Both the position numbers and the translations under genes were made by a program. The notes under the pieces were generated by a model. The model worked only from the letters and a program-made list of their open reading frames with translations. It was not told where the DNA came from and searched no databases. This document shows, piece by piece, positions 33,910 through 43,842 of a DNA stretch of 64,000 nucleotides. The DNA is from CAYFWF01 sp964346815 (lineage in GTDB: Bacteria; Acidobacteriota; Aminicenantia; Aminicenantales; Aminicenantaceae): NCBI GenBank assembly GCA_964346815.1, contig CAYFWF010000023.1, forward strand, positions 1 to 64,000, in the 5' to 3' direction. Each line of letters begins with the position of its first letter. The stretch's first letter is position 1.

Positions 33910-36300
33910 ATGTTCCGCAATTATCTGAAGATTGCGATTCGAAACATGAAACGGCAGAAGGGGTATGCCTTCATCAATACCTTTGGCCTGGCTGTGGGAC
34001 TGACCTGCTTTTTGCTTCTGATGATATACGTGCGGTATGAGTTAAGCTATGAAAAGTTTCACACCAACAGCCATCGCATTTTCCGGGTAGCTGTTCATCT
34101 GCCGTCCTGGAATTATAAGGGCTCAATGGATTTCTGCAAGACAACGGCTATCCTAGCGCCTACCCTCGAGGACACTTTTCATGAGGTCGTCGCAGCGACC
34201 TGCTTGAGAGAAGGATGGGGCCCCCTGTCCTACGGGGATAAAAAATTCCAGGAGCACGGCATCTACGGAGATACAAAACTCTTCGAGGTCTTTACTTTTC
34301 CGCTGATCGAAGGCGATCCTGAAACAGCATTGGCAGAGCCCTATTCCGTAGTCCTCGGCCAGAGGCTGGCTGAGAAGATTTTTGGAGATGCCGATCCTAT
34401 GGGGAAAGTTCTCCGATTGAGCGATGAAATGGATTTTCGAGTCACCGGAGTTATGGAGAATGTGCCACCAAATTCCCACATTCAATTCGATTACATCCTC
34501 TCCTTCGCGACGTTGAAGGCCCAGGGGAAATCAGACATCCAGAGCTGGGGGACCATCGACTATTGTACCTATGTGCTGCTTGCGGATGCAGATCAATCCA
34601 AAGAGCTGGAGGCAAAATTTCCGGCAGTCGTGGAACAGCACCATAAATATGATTCGGAAGAAGCCAAACCCCATTATTTCCTTCAGCCGCTCAACAGCAT
34701 CCACCTCCATTCGCATCTGAATTTCGAGATGTCGGAAAACAGCGATATCAAAATCGTTTATTTGATGATCTCCATCGCGTGCTTGATTTTAGCCATTGCC
34801 TGTATCAATTACATGAATCTCGCCACGGCCAGGGCGGCACAACGGAATAAAGAAATCGGTATCCGGAAGACCATCGGTGCCAAGCGGCCTCAGCTTGTCG
34901 CGCAGTTCCTGGGCGAATCGCTGACCTATTCGCTCATCGCTGTTTTTTTTGCCCTTGTGTTGGTTTTTTCTCTTCTCCCTTTGTTCAGCGCCTTTGCCCG
35001 GATTCCGGTGATATTCGCGGATCAGTTCACGCTGCCCAATTTGGTTTTTCTGGTGTCCGTCTATCTTTCGGTCGGATTTTTATCCGGCGTGTACCCGGCC
35101 TTCCTGCTCGCTTCTTTCAGACCGGCAGATGCTATGAAAAACACGGTCTGGCAGGGAAGATCGAGAAAGCCTCTCAATCTGAGGAATGTCCTGGCGGTTT
35201 TTCAATTTTGCATATCTGTCGCCCTTATTCTGTCCGCCTGGGTTATCCAGAAACAGCTTCACTTCATCAAGTACACGGATGTGGGATATGACCGGGATCA
35301 TGTGGTCGAGCTCTTTATTTGGGAGGATGAGCTGAGGGAGCAGTTAGAGAATATCAAACTCGGCCTGATGACGAATCCGGCGATTCTTGCTGCGGCGACA
35401 CACAATCAGGGACCGCTGAATATAGGGAATGTGAGTCCGGCCGAGGTAGAAGGGGACGATGGAGAGATGGAGCGTCTGGGGCAGATATACTGCTGCTATG
35501 TCGATTACGATTTCCTCGACCTGTACGATATCGAGATCGTGGAAGGACGGCAGTTTGCGCCGCATTTCTCCACGGACCGGGACAAGGCCGTCATCGTCAA
35601 TCAGACGGCAGTCGAAGTCCTGGGATTGACCAACCCCATCGATAAGAAATTTTCCCGCTGGGATATCGAGGAAGGCCGCATCGTGGGGGTGGTGCATGAT
35701 TTTCATTTTTCTTCATTCAGGATGAAGATCGAGCCCATGTTCTTTCTGCTGCGTCCAGAGAGGGCCAATCGATTCTCCATCAAGATTGCGCCTGATGATG
35801 TTGGGAAAACGCTGGCTTTTATCCGGGAGACATTTCGTGCATACCATCCCTCATTCATGTTTGACTACCATTTTTTGGATGATTCTTTCGACGCTATGTA
35901 CCAGGCAGAGCTGCGGTTGGGCACGGTTCTGATATTTTTTTCCTTTATCGCGATCATTCTCACACTGCTTGGTCTTATCGGGCTGATCTACTTCATCCTG
36001 GAGAGGAAAACCAAGGAGATCGGCATCCGCAAGGTGCTGGGCGCTTCGATTTTCAGTATCGTCCGGATGTTGAATCATGAATTGATGCTGCTCGTCTGTA
36101 TCGCCAATGCAATCGCCCTGCCCATAGCATACATCATGATTCGCAGATGGCTGGAGGCATTCGAATACCGTACTGCTTTGACCATCTGGCCGTTTGTTTT
36201 TTCCGGATCGATCGTTCTTTTGACTGTTGCGGTAACCGTCAGCCTCCAGTCCATGAAGTCCGCAAGGGCCAACCCGGCTGATTCCCTGCGGTATGAGTGA
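33910..36300 (+). CDS. FtsX-type ABC transporter permease, MacB-like (second of three)
   Basis: The 796-residue paralogue of the preceding gene is separated from it by 114 bases. The same layout is visible: N-terminal helix after MFRNYLKIAIRNMKRQKGYAF, a large periplasmic domain, a first FtsX core (CLILAIACINYMNLATARAA, then GIRKTIGAK), a second periplasmic domain, and a last core with GIRKVLGAS ending ANPADSLRYE. The identical end of all three permeases is notable. ATG 33910 has no strong ribosome binding site. No ATPase partner or adaptor gene is present in the cluster, so the ATPase may be shared and encoded elsewhere. Confidence 0.9.
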   Translation: MFRNYLKIAIRNMKRQKGYAFINTFGLAVGLTCFLLLMIYVRYELSYEKFHTNSHRIFRVAVHLPSWNYKGSMDFCKTTAILAPTLEDTFHEVVAATCLREGWGPLSYGDKKFQEHGIYGDTKLFEVFTFPLIEGDPETALAEPYSVVLGQRLAEKIFGDADPMGKVLRLSDEMDFRVTGVMENVPPNSHIQFDYILSFATLKAQGKSDIQSWGTIDYCTYVLLADADQSKELEAKFPAVVEQHHKYDSEEAKPHYFLQPLNSIHLHSHLNFEMSENSDIKIVYLMISIACLILAIACINYMNLATARAAQRNKEIGIRKTIGAKRPQLVAQFLGESLTYSLIAVFFALVLVFSLLPLFSAFARIPVIFADQFTLPNLVFLVSVYLSVGFLSGVYPAFLLASFRPADAMKNTVWQGRSRKPLNLRNVLAVFQFCISVALILSAWVIQKQLHFIKYTDVGYDRDHVVELFIWEDELREQLENIKLGLMTNPAILAAATHNQGPLNIGNVSPAEVEGDDGEMERLGQIYCCYVDYDFLDLYDIEIVEGRQFAPHFSTDRDKAVIVNQTAVEVLGLTNPIDKKFSRWDIEEGRIVGVVHDFHFSSFRMKIEPMFFLLRPERANRFSIKIAPDDVGKTLAFIRETFRAYHPSFMFDYHFLDDSFDAMYQAELRLGTVLIFFSFIAIILTLLGLIGLIYFILERKTKEIGIRKVLGASIFSIVRMLNHELMLLVCIANAIALPIAYIMIRRWLEAFEYRTALTIWPFVFSGSIVLLTVAVTVSLQSMKSARANPADSLRYE

Positions 36301-36405
36301 AAAATCTTTTCCGTCAACCTTTTATTAGCCTCCTAAGTTTATATATTTGAATCCACAAAGCGGAAAAAGCCCTGAAATCTTTCGGGATATGGCGAGGGAA
36401 CATGA

Positions 36406-38796
36406 ATGATGATTAAAAATTATTTAAAGATCGCTTTAAGGATTCTAAAAAGACACAAAGGACATTCTTTCATCAATATTGTTGGCCTGGCTGTCGGCGT
36501 AGCCTGCAGCATGTTCGTTTCGTAGTTCGTATGGGATGAGCTCTCTTATGACCGGTTCCACGAGAAAGCGGACCGCATCTACAGAATCGGTCAATACATC
36601 CACATCGAGGATCGGGTCGATTCCGCACTTCCCACTCCGCCGATCCTTGCCGATACTCTCTTAAAGGACTTTCCCCAGATTGAATCGGCAGCACGGGTTC
36701 ATAAAGTTGGCTGGTCGATCGTCGAATATGGCGAGAACCGTTTTGAGGAGCTCAATATCTACGGTGTCGATTCGTCCTTTTTCGAAGTCTTTTCATTCAA
36801 GCTCATCCAAGGAGATACCCAGGCCGTTCTGGCCGATCCCAATACGGTTGTCCTGACCCAGTCCACAGTTCAAAAATATTTCGGTGGCTGCGATCCTTTG
36901 GGGCAAGTTCTTACCATAGAGCAAAACGAATTCACCGTGACAGGGATTGTGGAAGATCCGCCGCGGAACTCGCATTTCCATTTCGACCTTCTGACCTCGA
37001 TCTCTTCCTACCCCCGCAGCCGCAGCACTGGATGGTTTGACGGATTCTGTGCTACCTATATTGTCCTGCAAGAAGGAGAATCCCCTGAAAAGTTGGAATC
37101 ACAATTTCCTGAATTTGTGCACATTCACATGTTCGGTGGAAAAACAAGAAGCAGAGGTATGTTTAAAGATTGGGAATATTTTCTTCAGCCTCTGACCGAT
37201 ATCCACCTCCATTCTCATCTTCTCCTCGGAGAATTCGAACCCAACAGCCACGTGGCCTATGTGTATATCTTCTCCGTTATCGCTGTGTTGATTCTCCTCA
37301 TCGGCTGTTTCAATTTCGTAAATCTGTCCACCGCCAAGGCCAGCATCCGGGCAAGGGAGGTTGGAATCCGGAAAGTTGTCGGGTCAAGCCGTTCCCAACT
37401 TATCCGTCAGTTTTTAGGAGAATCGCTGCTTTTCAGCTTCATCGCCTTCATCCTGGCCTTCGTTTTGATAGCCGTGTTTATGCCAGTCTACAAGGGTTTG
37501 ATTGGCAAAGATATCCCTGTTCAGGAGTATATCACCCTTTCGTTGTCTATAAGCTTGGTAATCCTGATATTCGCAGTAGGAATCGGATCGGGCCTTTACC
37601 CGGCGGTCGTTCTTTCCTCATTTCGCCCTGCCGTTGTGGTCAAAGGCTCGAGCTTCGCCGCTCAAAGCCACCGCTCTTCGGCTCTAAGAAAGGGCCTGAT
37701 CGTTTTTCAATTCACAGTCTCTATTTTTCTATTTATCGGGACGAGTGTGGTTTACCAGCAGACGGAGTTTTTCCAGAATAAACGTCTGGGATTTGACCGC
37801 GAGCGTGTGATCGTTGTCAAAAATGCCAATCTATTGGGGAAAAACATGTCGTCATTCAAGGCAAAACTGCTCCAGTATCCTGATATTCAGAGAGTTTCTG
37901 CCACCTCTTCGCTTCCTGGAAGAGGCACCAGCCTCAGATTCGTCACTCCCGAGGGGAATGAGGAAGGGGTGGTGCTTGCCATGTTCGATTGTGATCAAGA
38001 TTTTTTGGACACCCTCAAAATGCAGATGGCTGAGGGACGCTTTTTTTCCCAGCAATATTCCACCGATGACCGGGCCATCATCATCAATCGGGAGACAGCC
38101 CGACAACTGGGCTGGAACCAGCCGATAGGAAAAAGCATCAGGATCAACAATGATGATTACCACGTCATTGGCGTGTTGGAAGACTTCCACTACTCGTCGC
38201 TGCATGAAAAGATCGATAAATTGGGAATTCTGTTCACCGGGGAGGATCGAATCAGATATGCTGATTTTTTTGCGGTCCGTGTACGGCCTGCAGATATACG
38301 AAAGGTCCTGCAGATTATGTCCCGTACTTGGGAGTCTTTCTCTCCTCCGCTTCCATTGGACTACTCTTTTCTCGACCAGGATTATGTCCGGCTGTATGCT
38401 ACCGAGATGCGAATCCGGGATATGACGGCTGCTTTTTCCATACTGGCTATTCTAATCTCCAGCTTGGGACTTCTCGGATTGGCTGCCTTTACTGCGGAAC
38501 AGCGCAGAAAGGAGTTTGGAGTAAGAAAGGTCTTGGGAGCTTCGATATCAGACATTTTAGCTCTTATGACCAAAGACTTCCTCAAATGGGTGATGATTGC
38601 CAATGCAGCGGCCTGGCCTGTGGCCTACCTGGTCACCAGGCAATGGCTGCAGAATTTCGCTTACCGAATTCCCATTCGGATTGAGGTGTTCGTGGTGTCT
38701 GGGATGTTTGCACTGGTCATCGCAGGATTGACCATCGGCTTTCAGACCATCAAAGCCGCCACCGCCAATCCGGTCGATAGCCTGCGGTATGAGTGA
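36406..38796 (+). pseudogene. FtsX-type ABC transporter permease with an in-frame TAG (third of three)
   Basis: The frame begins at ATG 36406 (MMIKNYLKIALRILKRHKGH) and reads through the usual N-terminal helix to TAG 36523-36525, codon 40 (ACSMFVS-stop-FVWDELSYDRF). From there it is uninterrupted for 757 more codons to TGA 38796 and keeps every FtsX landmark (GCFNFVNLSTAKAS, GIRKVVGSS, GVRKVLGAS, NPVDSLRYE). The stop sits inside the first membrane helix where Leu or another hydrophobic residue is expected, so one base change explains it. No good internal start follows closely. Either this is a very recent pseudogene, a sequencing error, or the stop is suppressed. Confidence 0.8.
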
Positions 38797-39405
38797 GAAA
38801 AGATCCTGAATCATCAGGTTGAACACATCTTTGGCCCTGCATTCATCGGTAATCGGGTAGGCGTCGAGCAAATTCCTGTAGGAATCATTGGCGGCCTCGT
38901 CGAAGCCCGTCTCGAGAAAAATGAGATTCTTTCTTCCCTCTACAAGGAAAACATTGCGGTCTCCCTGATAATAATCCCAGCAGATGCCGGTTTTATCGAG
39001 GTCGATGAGTGTTTTGAATTCATTCCGCCGGATGATCTCTGGCTTGAACCTATTGGGCTGAACCTGCATGATAACGTTTTGAGGTGATTCCCAGGAGAGC
39101 GTTTGCTTATCGAAGCGGCTGAAATCGGTGAAATAGTAAATGAGGCCTTTTTCGTTATCCTGGTAAGTCCCTGTAAAAACGCCGGCGATGATTTCATCCG
39201 CACGATGGTACGATTTTCGCATCTCCTCTTTCATCGACCGGTGAAAAGGTTTCATAACGAATCCGGATGGAGTGGGAGGAGCCTCTGCGGGCTCAGGTTC
39301 CGGTTCAGGCTGTACCTCGGGACCAGGAGCACAGCCTGTCATCAACGCCAAAACCAGGGCGGTGAGCCATGCATACCGGGCGATTTTTTTTAGGGTGTCA
39401 TTCAT
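38557..39405 (-). CDS. Lipoprotein of unknown function with a 3' end running into the permease gene
   Basis: ATG 39405 has GGGAG about 9 bases upstream. The N-terminus is a lipoprotein signal with lipobox LMTGC, then a Pro/Glu-rich linker (repeated PEPE). A domain of about 150 residues follows with YHRADEIIAGVFTGTY, GICWDYYQGDRNVFLVEG and LIFLETGFDEAANDSYRNLL. I do not recognise the family. After about residue 202 (DLFSL) the frame lies antisense to the last 240 bases of the convergent permease and becomes low-complexity His/Pro/Asn-rich. The native C-terminus therefore seems lost and the annotated end is fortuitous. A rearrangement at this junction is likely. Confidence 0.6.
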   Translation of the reverse strand: MNDTLKKIARYAWLTALVLALMTGCAPGPEVQPEPEPEPAEAPPTPSGFVMKPFHRSMKEEMRKSYHRADEIIAGVFTGTYQDNEKGLIYYFTDFSRFDKQTLSWESPQNVIMQVQPNRFKPEIIRRNEFKTLIDLDKTGICWDYYQGDRNVFLVEGRKNLIFLETGFDEAANDSYRNLLDAYPITDECRAKDVFNLMIQDLFSLIPQAIDRIGGGGFDGLKADGQSCDDQCKHPRHHEHLNPNGNSVSEILQPLPGDQVGHRPGRCIGNHHPFEEVFGHKS

Positions 39406-39456
39406 CTCGAAATCTCCCGTGAATACATATTTTAATAGGATTTTTTTCCTGCGGCT

Positions 39457-41769
39457 TCACTTACGCCAGAAATAGGTGATCTTGACCATCAGTGTCCGGT
39501 TGGCGATCTCGTCGCTGCCTGGTCCGACAAGCCTCGAGTCGTTGTAGACCACATAGAGATTGCAGGCCGGCGAATAAATCCACCGCAGCAGAATGTCGCT
39601 GACGATTCTCTCCCTCCCCGCATTATAGAATTTATCGTCGTTCCACTGCAGGTAGGCTTTCAGATACAGGTCTGTGGAAAAGAAGTAAATCATCCGCAGT
39701 CCTAACGTGTTGGTGCGAAAACTTCCATCAGGAAGACTGATGTAGTTATGCCTGTAGTCCAGCTCCATCCTCAGCCGCTGGATGCGGGTGATGGTGCTGT
39801 CGAGACCGAAGTTCAATTGGTTGCCGCTGTAATATTTTCCGTAATTGATATTGATCCCGCCGGCGATAGAGCGGCTTCTGTCGCTCCAGGCATTCAAAGA
39901 ATACATAAAGCCGGAGTATGTTCCTTCGGGGATAAGAAACCCCTCACGGACTTCCCAGTCGTAATCGATATATTCACTCTCCCGCTGGATATTGACGCTG
40001 AAGCGGGAGCTGTTTTGGAACTCTATGGAAAAAGATGCCTGGATCTCGTTGTCTAACATCGTGTTCTCATGGTCAGCACGATAGCTGCCTTCCAGTTGAT
40101 ATCCGAACTGCCGGATGATGGAGGATTGTCTGGGCCGAGGAGCATATTCAATCGAGGCATTGGTCAGACGAAAATCCGTCCTGCGGATAAATCCCAACTC
40201 CGGGTTGAACCGGGCACCGATATCCAGGTGAGAGAGCGAGGCCCTCCAAAGATCGCTGTTGTAATCCAGACTGAGTTTGCCCGCCATGTTTTTCTCGTTC
40301 ATATCGATGGTTTGTCCGTCCAACTTTTCTTCAGGCCCGAAGGTGGCTGCGAGATATCCTGATATTGTGAAATAGAGACTGAGAGGGATGTTGCCGTCGA
40401 GTCCTAGAGAGCGGTTATAGCGTGGGGAATGCAATTCTTCCTTGTTGAGGAATATCATTCCGATAGTAGCCCGCTGGAGAATATCGCGCCGGAGGCGAAC
40501 CACAGTAAAATTTGATCCATTGATAGTGGTTGTTAAGTCTCCCTCTGGAAAGGTCACATCATCGGTCAGGATATTCATCAGTCCGATTTGATATTTTCCG
40601 ACCTTTCCGACCATTTTTGCGCCGCCGAGGATCCGGGCTTCACGGCCATCCACGAGTCCGAGCCGGCGGCTGTAATAAAGATTCATATCGGATCCGCCGC
40701 CTCCTTCTCTATGCCAGCGGAAACCTCCGCTTCCGCCGAAGGAAAAGACCTCGGCACCCTCCAGAAAGAATTCTCGTTTTTCCGGATAATAAAGGGAAAA
40801 GCGTGTCAGATTGACCTGCTCCTGGTCTGCCTCCACCTGGGCGAAATCCGTGTTCAATGTGAGGTCTAAAGCCAGGTTGGCCGTGAGTGCGACTTGCGCG
40901 TCCAATCCGATATCGCTCAGGCGATCTGTAGCGAAGTCGGTGTTTAAGTCGTTTTCCAATCCTCCCAGGAAGTAAGGCATCAGTTCCAGATTCCCTCCCA
41001 TTTGGACTTCGGCTATGCCGTGGAGCGATCCTGCCTCGGAAAGGCGGAATATCCCTGCTCTTCTTCCATACTCGCGCGGGATGAGCTGCCAGTAGACATG
41101 CTCATTCTTCCTGCGAATCATCCGTGCGCAGTTGAAACCCCAAGAAGATGAACCTTCCTCTGCGAACCTCAGCGTTTTCCAGGGGATAGCGATCTCCACA
41201 AACCAGCCTTCCTGAGTGATTTTTGCTTTGCACCACCAGACACCGTCCCAGGCCGGGTTGTAGTCCCGGCCCTCGTTAGCCATGAGTGCTTCGCGCTTGA
41301 CCCCGTGGGGATTGGTTATGAAATAGTAGGCACTCCGGTGGTCGTGATAGGTATCCAGCACTATCTCGAAATAATCGTCATCGTCGACAATGGCATCGCG
41401 CCGCATTTCTCTGGCGATGGTCTTGTCAGGTTCAGAATCATAGCACTTGACGCCGATGTAAAGAAAATTCTCGTTATAGAGAAATCCGATTTCGGTTTTT
41501 TCGGATGCAGGTTCCCCCTCGTCCGGCTCCCGCTGGGTGAACTGGCCTTGAAATTGGGCATTCTGCCAGGCCGGATCGTTCAATAATCCGTCCACTCTCA
41601 ATGGAGTTTCTGTTCGAACGGCAGTGATGGACCGTTTGCTTTTTTCGTCGCGCAGGACGGGATTATTCTGTTGATGCTCTTTTAAGCGATTTTCAGCCCA
41701 GGCACCTCCGGCGATCAAAACGAGACACAAGATAAGGAGCGATCGGCTGAAGATATTCCGGTAAAACAT
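39457..41769 (-). CDS. DUF5916 family protein, CBM9-like N-terminus and outer-membrane barrel
   Basis: The start is set at ATG 41769 (MFYRNIFSRSLLI), which is followed by a signal peptide ending GGAWAEN. The frame can be extended 73 codons but without a signal or ribosome site. The 770-residue product begins with a sugar-binding-like domain (about 40-240; VDGLLNDPAWQNAQ, YNENFLYIGVKCYD, FEIVLDTYHDHRSAYYF, W-x-V-E-I-A-I-P-W-K-T-L). The DUF5916 body follows (NTDFAQVEADQEQVNLTRFSLYYPEKREFFLEGAEVF, a family hallmark) and then many alternating strands of a beta-barrel, ending in KITYFWRK with a terminal aromatic/basic signature. It is probably an outer-membrane protein. The function is unknown in general, with links to surface polysaccharide or metal handling only conjectural. 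Confidence 0.85.
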   Translation of the reverse strand: MFYRNIFSRSLLILCLVLIAGGAWAENRLKEHQQNNPVLRDEKSKRSITAVRTETPLRVDGLLNDPAWQNAQFQGQFTQREPDEGEPASEKTEIGFLYNENFLYIGVKCYDSEPDKTIAREMRRDAIVDDDDYFEIVLDTYHDHRSAYYFITNPHGVKREALMANEGRDYNPAWDGVWWCKAKITQEGWFVEIAIPWKTLRFAEEGSSSWGFNCARMIRRKNEHVYWQLIPREYGRRAGIFRLSEAGSLHGIAEVQMGGNLELMPYFLGGLENDLNTDFATDRLSDIGLDAQVALTANLALDLTLNTDFAQVEADQEQVNLTRFSLYYPEKREFFLEGAEVFSFGGSGGFRWHREGGGGSDMNLYYSRRLGLVDGREARILGGAKMVGKVGKYQIGLMNILTDDVTFPEGDLTTTINGSNFTVVRLRRDILQRATIGMIFLNKEELHSPRYNRSLGLDGNIPLSLYFTISGYLAATFGPEEKLDGQTIDMNEKNMAGKLSLDYNSDLWRASLSHLDIGARFNPELGFIRRTDFRLTNASIEYAPRPRQSSIIRQFGYQLEGSYRADHENTMLDNEIQASFSIEFQNSSRFSVNIQRESEYIDYDWEVREGFLIPEGTYSGFMYSLNAWSDRSRSIAGGININYGKYYSGNQLNFGLDSTITRIQRLRMELDYRHNYISLPDGSFRTNTLGLRMIYFFSTDLYLKAYLQWNDDKFYNAGRERIVSDILLRWIYSPACNLYVVYNDSRLVGPGSDEIANRTLMVKITYFWRK

Positions 41770-41796
41770 GATTGAGATCCTGGAAAACGAACTAAC

Positions 41797-41985
41797 GATA
41801 ATAGCACAATAAATGATCTCATCAAAGATATTTGCAGAACACCTTATAAGGGAAAAGGGAAACCTGAACCTTTGAGGCATGCCCTCTCCGGTTACTGGTC
41901 CAGACGAATAAACGAAGAACACCGTCTCGTCTACAAGGTCCAAGAAGATTCTCTCTTCATCGTCCAGCTCCGGTATCATTATTGA
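41797..41985 (+). pseudogene. YoeB-family toxin remnant, N-terminus missing
   Basis: The frame ends at TGA 41983-41985 and encodes the C-terminal two thirds of a Txe/YoeB mRNA interferase: NDLIKDICRTPYKGKGKPEPLRH, then LSGYWSRRINEEHRLVYKV and a final LRYHY. The catalytic patch of YoeB (Glu in the EHRLVYK region, the Arg in GYWSRRI, and the C-terminal His-Tyr) is present. The first 20 or so residues and any ATG are missing. The frame is closed upstream by TGA 41773-41775, and no YefM-type antitoxin is beside it. It probably represents a decayed toxin-antitoxin locus between the DUF5916 gene and the ABM gene. Confidence 0.65.
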
Positions 41986-42037
41986 CAACTGTTCGTTTTA
42001 GGTTGGCAAGTTTGTGATGGAATGATCGGGGGTTGAG

Positions 42038-42066
42038 TTGACATTCTCTGTCGAATCAAATATTTT
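42038..42066 (+). promoter_or_regulatory. Candidate promoter upstream of the ABM-domain gene
   Basis: TTGACA (42038-42043), a 17-base spacer and TATTTT (42061-42066; 4 of 6 consensus) point toward the gene at 42198. The leader would be about 125 bases. The rest of the gap 41986-42197 holds no gene I can support. Confidence 0.35.
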
Positions 42067-42197
42067 TCAGCTAAATATTATTGGCTTTTGTCACAGGTAA
42101 AAAGAAGAAAAAGGATTATGGTTGGCTGTCGGGATAGGGAACGCGCGGAAGAGCTTGAGGGCATGAAATCTTCGGTGTGAAAGGAGGAAGTTATCCT

Positions 42198-42521
42198 ATG
42201 ATTAGTAGAATCTGGCATGGATGGACAACCCTTGACAACGCAGACAAATATGAGGCACTGCTTAAAGAAGAGATCTTTGTCGGGGTTATAAATCGGCATA
42301 TTCGTGGCTTTAGAAGCATTCAACTGCTGCGCCGCAAAGTTGGTGAAGAAATGGAATTTGTCACGATCATGCTGTTTGATTCTTTAGATGCTGTCCGTGA
42401 GTTTGCAGGAGAGGATTATGAAGTTGCCTTTGTTCCTGACAAGGCAAGAGAGGTGCTCTCCCATTTTGATGAACGATCACGACATTATGAAATCAGAGCA
42501 AAAAAGGAGGCTAAGGGATAA
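42198..42521 (+). CDS. Antibiotic biosynthesis monooxygenase (ABM) domain protein
   Basis: The start is ATG 42198 (MISRIWHGWTTLDNAD), which has AAGGAGG 10 bases upstream. An earlier GTG lacks one. The 107-residue product is one ferredoxin-like ABM domain: ISRIWHGWT strand, a helix, RGFRSIQLLRRKV, MEFVTIMLFDSLDAVREFAG and a late HFDERSRHYEI. Proteins of this fold act as small cofactor-free monooxygenases, haem-degrading enzymes or mere ligand binders. The conserved WhGwt start and -HYe- end fit the short quinol monooxygenase-like group. It stands alone. No enzymatic role can be assigned from context. Confidence 0.75.
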   Translation: MISRIWHGWTTLDNADKYEALLKEEIFVGVINRHIRGFRSIQLLRRKVGEEMEFVTIMLFDSLDAVREFAGEDYEVAFVPDKAREVLSHFDERSRHYEIRAKKEAKG

Positions 42522-42582
42522 AAAAACGCATGGCTTTTGTATGGATTTGTGCACTAGATATAATACATCCGTGACCAGAAGG

Positions 42583-43773
42583 TTAGTACTGCAGCCAGGA
42601 AAACGGTGAATAGGTGTCACCGATGAGTTCCTTCACTACAGTGGGAGCTATACCCTCGCGTCCAGTGATCACGCTTTGTAGGGCTATTCCAATGTTCCGG
42701 TCCAAGAAAACGATGGCATAGTTATCGCATCCTTCTTCGAAGCCCACATGAAAAATGACATCACCTCGGGGGCAGCGGAACCTGCCCCATCCCATCGACC
42801 AGGCCAAGTGAATTCTTTCTGTGATCCCTGGATCAGTGCCCTGTGAAGCATGAAGGCTTCTGGATGTGATGTCGACTTGAGGTTCCAGCATCATTTTCAG
42901 GGAATCGGGCTTTAAACCTTTTCCATTCATTATGGCCAAGAGGAATTGAGAGTAATCGGCCGTATTTGTCAGCAATGAGGCCGCAGGATTGGGTACGGTT
43001 CTTGTCCTTTCTATAAGCCGGCGGAGTCCTGTTTTCAAGTTTACGGCAAAATTGCCGTCGAAACGCTTTTCCCATAGGAAAGATGAGTTGGCCATTCCCA
43101 GGGGGAGGAAAACTTTTTCCTTGGAAAGCTGGTCGAGGTCTTTACCGGTCATCTCTTCCAGGATGAACTGCAAGAGTCTGTAACCTTCACCTGAATATTT
43201 GAACATTTTTCCAGGAGTGAATTTGAAATCCAGGCGTCGATCCGGAGTCATAACGCGCCAATTAGGAAAACCACTCTGGTGGCTCAACAAAATCCTGGCT
43301 GTTAGCGATTGATATCTTTCGTCATCCTTAAGGTCTTTGTAATCAGGATATTCATGAATCGGCCGTTCCAGGTAGAGATGCACCGGCTTGTCCACATCGA
43401 GCAGCCCTTCATCTACAAGCTTCATCACAAGGTAGGCGAAAACGGGTTTGCTCAATGAGGCGGTTCGGAAGACAGTCTGATTATTGACAGGCTTTTTGGT
43501 TTTCTTATCGACGATTCCCATTGACCGCTGGAAAACGACATTGGAACCCTGAACGATTGCCACTGAAAGAGCCGTTGCCCCTGATTTATCCAGGACTTGG
43601 CGGAGAAAGCTCTCTGCCTGGTCTGATTCTCGCCATTCTCCTGAAAGAGTCTGCCATTTATCGGCTTGAGGGTCGGGACCTTTCAATCTCTCTGTGCCGG
43701 ATAGAAAAATGAATGTGAACAGACCTGAGATTGCCAAAAGGAGAAGCGGGATCCAATGACGGAATGCTTTCAT
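42583..43773 (-). CDS. Class C beta-lactamase-like serine hydrolase
   Basis: The start is placed at ATG 43773 (MKAFRHWIPLLLL). The frame can begin 3 codons earlier at GTG 43782, and neither has a strong ribosome site. The 396-residue product has an N-terminal membrane anchor or signal (about 5-26). The SxxK motif is SLSK (near residue 107), preceded by TVFRTA. ILLSHQSGFPNW is the usual H-T-S-G-L segment. YSGEGYRLLQ stands in the Y-x-N position with Gly for Asn, and the C-terminal HVGFEEG is the HxG-like box. It is related in fold to the 29310 gene but not close in sequence. A periplasmic esterase or peptidase role is likely. The TA module promoter starts 70 bases away on the other strand. Confidence 0.85.
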   Translation of the reverse strand: MKAFRHWIPLLLLAISGLFTFIFLSGTERLKGPDPQADKWQTLSGEWRESDQAESFLRQVLDKSGATALSVAIVQGSNVVFQRSMGIVDKKTKKPVNNQTVFRTASLSKPVFAYLVMKLVDEGLLDVDKPVHLYLERPIHEYPDYKDLKDDERYQSLTARILLSHQSGFPNWRVMTPDRRLDFKFTPGKMFKYSGEGYRLLQFILEEMTGKDLDQLSKEKVFLPLGMANSSFLWEKRFDGNFAVNLKTGLRRLIERTRTVPNPAASLLTNTADYSQFLLAIMNGKGLKPDSLKMMLEPQVDITSRSLHASQGTDPGITERIHLAWSMGWGRFRCPRGDVIFHVGFEEGCDNYAIVFLDRNIGIALQSVITGREGIAPTVVKELIGDTYSPFSWLQY

Positions 43774-43842
43774 CGATCTCACTTTTTATTGTCCTGCGTG
43801 TACATAACAATTGCAATAAGAAAATGGACTGCAAATTGATAA

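Noticed and set aside
41770..41988. 73-codon N-terminal extension of the DUF5916 protein
   Set aside because: The extension has no ribosome site or signal peptide and overlaps the YoeB remnant on the other strand. The signal peptide begins at ATG 41769.
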